Shown: piece by piece, positions 56,990 to 64,000 of the stretch
Numbering within the stretch: position 1 is the first letter of the stretch
How the letters are laid out: each line of letters begins with the position of its first letter
Assembly (NCBI GenBank): GCA_003024785.1
Contig: PUQB01000180.1
Location: 62,001 to 126,000 of the forward strand
DNA length: 64,000 nucleotides
From: Selaginella tamariscina
Lineage: Eukaryota; Streptophyta; Lycopodiopsida; Selaginellales; Selaginellaceae
Direction: 5' to 3'
Program-made: the position numbers and the translations under genes
The notes under the pieces: generated by a model
Told to the model about the DNA's origin: nothing
The model's input: only the letters and a program-made list of their open reading frames with translations
Databases searched by the model: none

Positions 56990-59900
56990 GACGAGTTCCA
57001 CGAGTCTTAGGACCTGGTTTAGCAGGATAATGCCGATGAAAGGCAGCAACTTTGGAAGAAGCATAGAGTAGGTTGGATGCAGGTTCCAAGTGCGATCGGT
57101 AGATAAATAACCTTTCCATTCCACCAAGTATTGAAGTTGGGCGGCGATGAAGACGAGAATCAAGGATGGCTGCAACTTCGTACTCAGGTTCACCAGCAAT
57201 GACCACAGGAGGGGGAGGAGAACAAGCACACCAGGAAGAGAAGAAGGATGATACGGCTCTAACAAGGAGGTGTGAAACACAGGATGAAGTTTCACCGTAG
57301 ATGGTAACTCAAGTCGGAAAGCTATAGGATTAACCTCCGCCACAATCTTGTAAGGCCAATCGTTGAAAATCCAACTTAGAAGAAGGCCTGTTGGTGCGAA
57401 TGTGTCGACGAAGAAGCCACACGAGATCACCAATCTTGTATGCAGGTGCCGGCTGACGGTGAGCATCGTTCTTGTGCCTGCTGAAGATGAACCGGAGATC
57501 ATCCTGTACCTAACGAAGATGGAGGCGATCCTGTACTACAGGAGCAGAAGAAGGAGAAAAGTCAAAACGTGGATGGTGGCCTGTAAGAGCAAAGAAAGGT
57601 GTCTGGCCTGTAATGGCGTGAATGGAGTTGTTATAGGCAAATTCCGCCATTGAAGAAGGTCCAACTAGTTATCCTGTTGGTAACTGATGAAGCAACGAAG
57701 ATACTATTCCAAGGTCTGAATTGTGCGTTCTGACTCCCATCAATTTGCGATGATATCCTGAAGAAAGATCCGCTTTAACCTGTAGACTCCGAAGAAGCTC
57801 TCGCCAAAAACTTGGACATGAATTGTGGACCTCGATCGGAAACAATGCTCTCAGGAAGACCATGATGTCAGAACACTTCACGGATCACCAACTCAGCAGT
57901 TGTCTGTCCTGTAGCTGTCTTATTGCAGGGTAGAAAATGAGCCTGCTTGGTGAAATGTCAACCACCACAAGAACTGCATCGAATCCACGAGAAGGAGGAA
58001 GATCTGTGAAGGAAATCCATAGAAATGAATCTCCAAGGAGCAGAAGGAACAAGAAGAGGACGAAGAAGACCAGAGGGTGCATGATGAAGCATTTTTGACC
58101 TGTTACAAGTGTCACAGCTCCGTACAAACCTTTCCACAAAACCTCGCAACCCAGGCCACCAATAGTTGCGAGTCACCAACTCCACTGTCTTGGCCACACC
58201 AAAGTCTGTAGCCGGGGTATCATGACAATCCTGTACCACACGAGTCCTGGAAATACCAACAGGAACGTACAGGAGACCTTCCCGGTACAGGAGTCCATCC
58301 TGTATGGCGAATAACTTGTAGTCTGAACGGGAACTGGAAGAAAAGGAACTTGCAATGTCAGGATGAATGTGTGAGAACACATTCTTTGCCAAGTCGTTTG
58401 TAGCCAACTACGAACGGATGTCCTGTAGGAGTGTTGAATTTGCTGGAGCCTGATGAACCTGTAGTGCTGCAAGCCGGAATCGATCAGGACCAACAACACT
58501 TGTCTTTGACAGTCATATGCAGGATCACCTGGGACCGGTGCAAGGTAAGAGCGCCTAGACAATGCGTCTGCCTTGCCATTCCAAAAACCGGGCCTGTAGA
58601 CAATGACGAAATCAAAACTTGATAGGAACTCTGCCCACCTAGCCTGTCGCTGACTAAGAACTCGAGCCGTTTGAAAATACTCCAGGTTCTTGTGATCCGT
58701 AAGAACTTGTACAGGATGCGCAGCACCTTCCAGGAAATGCCGCCACTCCTCTAACGAATCCACAATGGCATTGAGTTCCTTGTCATGAATCTCGTAATTG
58801 ATCTCCGCTGAAAGGAACTTACGAGAGTGAAAAGCTACAGGATGAAGCAACTTGTCTTCTCTTCAACTTGTGATAGGACGGATCCTACTGCAAAATTCGA
58901 GGCATCTGCTTCAACGAGAAAGGACGAAAGGGTCAGGATGTGCTAAATCGGAGCTGTCGTGAAGGCGTCCTTGAGTGTTGTGAATGCATGTTCTGCCTTG
59001 TCGGACCAAGAGAAAACCTTGTGCGTTTGGTGAGTTCCGTGAGTGGAAGTACATGCTTGGAGAAGTCCTATATGAACCGCCTGTAGAAGTTTGCAAAGCC
59101 AAGGAAACATTGTATATCTCGTACAGACTTGGGCCTCTCCCACTCCACGATGGTCTTCACCTTATGCATGTCCATGGAAACGCCAGCAGGAGAGACGATG
59201 TAGCCCAAGAACTCCACAGAATCCCTATCGAAAAAACACTTCTCCAACTTCGCATACAGGCCATGCTTGCGAAGCCGCTGTAGAACCAATCGTACATGCT
59301 TGTCATGTGCCGCCTGGTTCTTGGAGAAAATCAAAATGTTCGAGGTAAGATCACCACAAACTGGTCCAAGAAGTCACAAAAGATGTCGTTTACCATGTGT
59401 TGGAACACGGCTGGGGCATTGGTAAGGCCGAAAGGCATCACCGTGTACTCGAAGTGTCCATACCTTGTACGAAAGGCAATCTTCCACTCATCGCCTGGAC
59501 GAATTTGTACAAGGTTGTAGGCCCCTCGTAAGTCAATCTTCATGAACACCTTTGCTCCTTGCAGCCAGTCAAGAAGTTCCGGGATCAATGGCAACGGGTA
59601 CCGATTCCGAGTGGTGACTTGATTCAAACCCCTATAGTCCACAACCAAACGTAAACTCCCATCAAAGAAAATAGGTGCTTCTGTAGGAAACTTTGAGTGA
59701 CGAATGAAGCCGGATGCAAGTTGTCCTCGATGTACTGACGAAGAACCTCCAACTCTGTGGGTGATGTGCATAAATCGGTCCGAACGATGGAGTCTTTCCT
59801 TCCGCAAGATCAATAGGACAGTCGTAGGACCTATGAATAGGAAGAACTGCAGCCATGTGCTTGTCAAAAACGTCCTGAAAGGAGTGATACTTGGATGGTA

Positions 59901-60450
59901 GGGAGAAGGAGGAGAAGGAACAGGGTAGGAGAAAGAGATTTGAAAAACAGGAGAGTCAGACACAGGAAAGGTAGAAGAGGATGTAGGAGTTACTTGAAAG
60001 GCAAAAAGGTGGAAAGGAGCAGGATCAGTGGCAAGTTCATGCATGGTAGTGGTAAGAACTCGGAGAGGAGAAGGAGGGAGGTGTGACTGAAAAAGAGGAA
60101 GGATCTTGGGGGGTGGAACAGAAACAGAGTAACAAAAGAGGCAGGATTGGGAGAAACTGTGTGGATGTTGACGAGTGTACAGATTGGAAGAATCCTGTAC
60201 AGAAGTCCGTGGTTGCACAGGAGTGAGGAAGCCTGAGTGTGCTGACGAACCAACAGGAGGTGGATCCTGTTGAGGAGGAACCTTCGACACTGATACAGGA
60301 TTGGAAGAACCCTGTACAGGAATCCGCAAACTTACAGGAGTGGAGAGACCTGCGGATGTGCTGAGGAGCTGACATGAGGTGATCCTGTCGAGAAGGAGTC
60401 TTAATACTGATACAGGAACATGCACGGTCAATCCTGTAGCTTGTACTGCC
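56990..60450 (-). pseudogene. pol region of element B
   Basis: Chromodomain-type end (YLVEWKGYLSTDRTW near 57040), integrase, RNase H (LTDHKNLEY), reverse transcriptase ([38 protein letters not shown]) and a Ser/Pro-rich linker, in minus-strand order. Fossil; broken. Confidence 0.85.
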
Positions 60451-60649
60451 TCAGATACTAAAGGATGTGTCCTGCCGCAGGATGGTACAGGATTGATCCT
60501 ACTGTCGGAGAGGAAAACGTGAGCGTCCTAGCCTCCAGTCGATCTGCGGATTTGCAACAACGAACCATGGCATGCCAAAAATGATGGAGTCCGACGAGTC
60601 TTGATCAAGTTGAAGGAAATGAACAGTTGAATGTGCCATGACTGCAAGA

Positions 60650-61221
60650 NNNNNNNNNNNNNNNNNNNNNNNNNNNNNNNNNNNNNNNNNNNNNNNNNNN
60701 NNNNNNNNNNNNNNNNNNNNNNNNNNNNNNNNNNNNNNNNNNNNNNNNNNNNNNNNNNNNNNNNNNNNNNNNNNNNNNNNNNNNNNNNNNNNNNNNNNNN
60801 NNNNNNNNNNNNNNNNNNNNNNNNNNNNNNNNNNNNNNNNNNNNNNNNNNNNNNNNNNNNNNNNNNNNNNNNNNNNNNNNNNNNNNNNNNNNNNNNNNNN
60901 NNNNNNNNNNNNNNNNNNNNNNNNNNNNNNNNNNNNNNNNNNNNNNNNNNNNNNNNNNNNNNNNNNNNNNNNNNNNNNNNNNNNNNNNNNNNNNNNNNNN
61001 NNNNNNNNNNNNNNNNNNNNNNNNNNNNNNNNNNNNNNNNNNNNNNNNNNNNNNNNNNNNNNNNNNNNNNNNNNNNNNNNNNNNNNNNNNNNNNNNNNNN
61101 NNNNNNNNNNNNNNNNNNNNNNNNNNNNNNNNNNNNNNNNNNNNNNNNNNNNNNNNNNNNNNNNNNNNNNNNNNNNNNNNNNNNNNNNNNNNNNNNNNNN
61201 NNNNNNNNNNNNNNNNNNNNN
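60650..61221. other. Assembly gap (572 N)
   Basis: All N. It lies within the gag/protease part of element B. Frames that run through it are not evidence of coding. Confidence 0.99.
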
Positions 61222-61930
61222 TCTTTCCTGACGACGCTCGAACAAACGGTTGTCGCAACGAACAGCTTGTTGCATGATCTCCGCTAATGTTTGGGCATCC
61301 GGTAACGTAAGGAGAAGGTCCTTCACGTCATCCCTCAACCCAAAACGGAAGTGTTCGATCAATGCAGTCTCGTCCCATGGAATGTTCGTGCAAAGTTGCT
61401 GAAATTCGGATGCATAGACGGAAGCTGGTCGGGATCCTTGAGTGAGCTTCCGTAACTTCGTGCATGCAGAACGGTACTTATCAGGATCTCCAAAACAGGC
61501 TTCAAAGGCAGCCACGAAACCTTCAAAGTCTTCCATCAATGGGTCGTCACGCTCCAGCAAGGGGGCAACCCAAGCCCGTGGAGATCCACTTAGTAAGGAT
61601 GCCAAAAGACCCACCTTTTGAGCATCAGTCGAGTAGCGCCGTGGTTGCATACGGATCAAGAGCCGGATCTGATTCAGGAAACCTTGGAAATCGGCACGAT
61701 TGCCACTGAACTTCTCTGGCATGCTAACCTTCGGCTCCGAAGAAAAGTTTTGATGAAGAGGGAACCACCGATGCCTGGGAGAGAGCCTGCGCAGCAGCCT
61801 TGGAGGATGCATCAGCAGCTGCATGTGCCGCAGTGGTGGAACCTTGCAGGTCGGTGACCACTTGGCGCAAAGTGGCCAGCTCATGAAGTAACATTTGGTG
61901 CTCGCGTTGAAAGCGCTCAAAATCAGCCAT
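61222..61930 (-). pseudogene. gag region of element B
   Basis: Retrotrans_gag-type sequence (ADFERFQREHQMLLHELA, FVAAFEACFGDPDKYRSA, ASEFQQLCTNIPWDETAL) running into the assembly gap. Closely related to gag of element C. Confidence 0.85.
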
Positions 61931-62015
61931 GATCTAGGAAAGAAAAAGGAGGAAAATGAAGGAAAAGAATCAAGAAAAAGGTAGCTGGAAAACTATGAAG
62001 CAGTTACTATCAAAC

Positions 62016-62647
62016 TGTCAAGCCACGATCCAGGAACCAGGAAGAGACAGGATTCCAAGGACAGGAAGGCTTGACTCAGGAACAGGACCGAGAGCAGGAC
62101 AGGAACTAGGAATAGAAAGGAACAGGACGGATCAGGAGAAGGATCAGAGATCCAGCAAGGACAGACAGGAAAGCACAGGATCCAGGAACAAGAAGGACAG
62201 GACAGGATCCAGGACAGGATCCAGGAGCAGGACAGGATCCAGGAGCAGGACAGGAACAGAGCGAGACAGGACAGGACAGGAAACAAGACAAGAACAAGAC
62301 AAGACGAGATTGATCGTAGTAAGACTGGTGTTGATAGTAACTGATTGTACAACAATTAGGTCGGAGCTTTTATGCTCACAACTCCAAGAGCTAATCTAGG
62401 CATGAGTGCTAAAAGTGGTTGCATGCATGCAAAAGTGACATGCATGCTGCAGAGGCATATCCGTGTATCCTGCCCTATCCTGTGCATATCCTGTAGGAAT
62501 ATCCTGTAGGAATATCCTGCAACCAATTGTATCCGGAATCCTGTAGGAAAGTCCTGCAACCCATATCCTGTATCCGGAATCCTGTAGGAAAGTCCTGCAA
62601 CCCATATCCTGTATCCGGAATCCTGTATTCTGTATCGGGTCGTGACA
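62016..62647 (-). repeat. 5' LTR of element B
   Basis: Partner of 56409-56973. It contains repeated CAGGATCCAGGA(G/A)CAGGA units and, near its other end, tandem AATCCTGTAGGAAAGTCCTGC units. Confidence 0.88.
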
Positions 62648-62826
62648 CCGCTTCCTAAAATGGTGGGCAGGATTAATCCCACACACAACTTTCTTTGATG
62701 AGGAAGGTGGCGGATTGATCCCGCCAATGCTTTCTTGCCTCCTAGAATTAGGGGCAGGATTAATCCCACCCACCATTTAGGAGGCGAAGCATGGTGGGAT
62801 TAATCCTCGCCTCCTAGAATTATGGT
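62648..62826. repeat. GGATTAATCC palindrome array, part 1
   Basis: Perfect GGATTAATCC at 62670, 62758 and 62798 and a variant GGATTGATCC near 62711, often inside longer GGCGGGATTAATCCCGCC-like palindromes. They alternate with CCTAGAATTA/GGAGGCGA segments. Confidence 0.8.
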
Positions 62827-63503
62827 TGATGGTGGTTTGACCACCATCAAACTGCCAACCATCTCAAACAAGCGACGGACAGAGCACCAAGCAAGGAAGG
62901 TACTGCAGGTATGGACTGATAATGATAGCTGTCAGGTGGCACTTAACTAGGCGTAGATCCAATTGTCTGGATCAACTACCAGGTACTTGGACAACACATG
63001 TAAGGAGGCGCATAAATGTGACAGGCAGGACTCTGTCACATGATGGCAAACCAGTGAGAGAGTGCCACCTGTACCTAGGTCTAGCACTAGCCGACCCACT
63101 ATATAAGCAGGAAGGTTGGTAATGGGTCGGGTTCCTTCTAATCTAGTTTTCATCTTGTATCTTGCTTCACCTTCCTGAGGTAGCTTGTGCTCAGGCAGGC
63201 AATATATATACATAAATACATGTTCCTTCTGTTCACCATCTCTCCGGTGACTCTCCTCTCGCTCCACTCCTAGGCCAACAACGTACTTATTACCAAGCGG
63301 CAGCATTGCTCTAGGATAACTCCCCACCCATGTACAAGGACCCTTGTGGTGTCCAATAGTCCATTTAGCACCTTTTAGTATTCCGAGGTAAGGTTGGCTT
63401 ACCGGCGTGGACCCCCAAGATTGGACGCTATCCATAGCATCCTGGAAACCACCGAGACTTCATAGCAAGCACCACATTTGGCATGCAAAGTCCCCGACGA
63501 CCA
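62827..63503 (+). mobile_element. Solo-LTR-like repeat, family E, copy 2
   Basis: Starts TGATGGTGG-TTTGA-CCACCATCA (perfect 9-bp arms), has CCACTATATAAGCAGG near 63096 and ends GACGACCA. It aligns with 35435-36125 with considerable divergence. It sits inside the GGATTAATCC array, splitting it in two. No target duplication was recognised. Confidence 0.6.
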
Positions 63504-64000
63504 AATTGAGAGTGGGATTAATCCTGCTCACCAGGTTAATTCACCTCTTAAAATGGTGGACGTGATTACATATTGGCTCGTAGTGATGTGCCATTTGGTG
63601 AAACTGTTTTATGGGTTTAAAATCCATTAAGATTGCACTAGAATTCATTAAGGATTTGTCCGTTCACATATCCCCTTTAATTAGAATTTCTAGTTAGCCG
63701 AGATTTTAGAGAAATCTCAATGGGGTGGCGAGATTAATCCCACTACCCCTTCCCTGCCTCCTAGAATGATGGGCGGAATTAATCCCACCCATAACTGTTT
63801 GAAATTAATTCTACAAGCTCTTCATTGTTTTAAAGAGTTGTGGGCGGGATTAATCCTGCTGCCCTTTCTAGGAGGTGGAGAAGCATTGACTGGATTAATC
63901 CCGCCACCCCTTCCCTATTTTAAAAAGTTGTGTGCGGGATTAATCCCGTTGATCATTCTAGAAGGTGGGAAATGAATGGCCAGATTAATTTCGCCACCCC
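63504..64000. repeat. GGATTAATCC palindrome array, part 2
   Basis: Perfect copies at 63515, 63847, 63892 and 63937 and near copies at about 63731, 63774 and 63973, spaced by roughly 45 bp or multiples, with intervening CTAGAA(T/G)G and TTTTAAA(A/G)AGTTGTG segments. It runs off the window end. No gene is seen. Confidence 0.8.

Larger units (their letters stand above)
56409..62647 (-). mobile_element. Ty3/gypsy LTR retrotransposon B, broken, with assembly gap
   Basis: LTRs at 56409-56973 and 62016-62647, read on the minus strand (5' LTR on the right), with gag next to the right LTR and pol toward the left. It belongs to the same family as element C. The bases flanking the two LTRs (GCCGG left, CCGCT right) do not form a target duplication. 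The 3' LTR is about 65 bp shorter than the 5' LTR through loss of minisatellite units. Broken in several places, with part unknown because of the gap. Confidence 0.88.

Noticed and set aside
60499-61920. Long open frame across the gag region of element B
   Set aside because: Much of it is assembly gap. Openness across N is meaningless.

Overview
This window looks like the nuclear genome of a land plant, most likely a lycophyte such as Selaginella. That is an inference from three things: genes with very short GT-AG introns (46-56 bp in the best-preserved gene), PPR repeats of the 'MPxRNVVSWNAM' kind, and an AUX1/LAX-type auxin permease. Nearly everything here is repeat or gene remnant. No ordinary host gene is clearly intact.

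Layout. A segment of about 11-12 kb is present twice in the same orientation: copy 1 at 1-13059 (it probably starts left of the window) and copy 2 at 36336-56408. Each copy carries, in order, a broken PPR gene (minus strand), 3-4 kb of very AT-rich DNA, a 7-exon AUX1/LAX-like gene (minus), SINE-like and minisatellite DNA, and a 5'-truncated L1-type LINE (plus). The copies differ by later insertions. Copy 1 received a 1.85-kb solo LTR (7308-9158). Copy 2 received an 8.28-kb DNA transposon (44148-52429). Each copy preserves the empty site of the other's insertion, so both insertions can be bounded to the base.

Between the copies (13.1-36.3 kb) lie a PPR gene remnant joined in frame to the 3' end of another LINE (minus), a young, nearly whole Ty3/gypsy element inside that PPR gene (16085-20908, TSD GTGTT), degenerate LTR pieces (21.4-23.9 kb), an older minus-strand LTR element (about 24.4-34.1 kb) with a second Ty3/gypsy element nested in it (26360-32663, TSD ATTAC), and a solo-LTR-like repeat (35435-36125). 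Right of copy 2 lie a third Ty3/gypsy element (56409-62647, minus, containing a 572-bp assembly gap), another solo-LTR-like repeat, and arrays of a palindromic GGATTAATCC motif running to the window end.

The most interesting object is the 8.28-kb transposon in copy 2. It has imperfect terminal inverted repeats and an 11-bp target duplication, and it carries two divergent genes. On the left (minus) is a Mutator-like (MULE) transposase with a GCM/WRKY-like zinc-finger region, a D-D-CxxH-E core and a SWIM zinc finger. On the right (plus) is an apparently intact 6-exon gene of about 992 codons, with a ParB-like N-terminal domain and a C-terminal domain resembling prokaryotic N4/N6 DNA aminomethyltransferases. 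Between them is a bidirectional control region with tandem 71-bp units. Each unit is bounded by a 3' splice site and a 5' splice site and carries inverted TGCCGACTGA/TCAGTCGGCA motifs that recur near the element's two ends. A MULE that carries its own ParB-methylase is not something I know as described.
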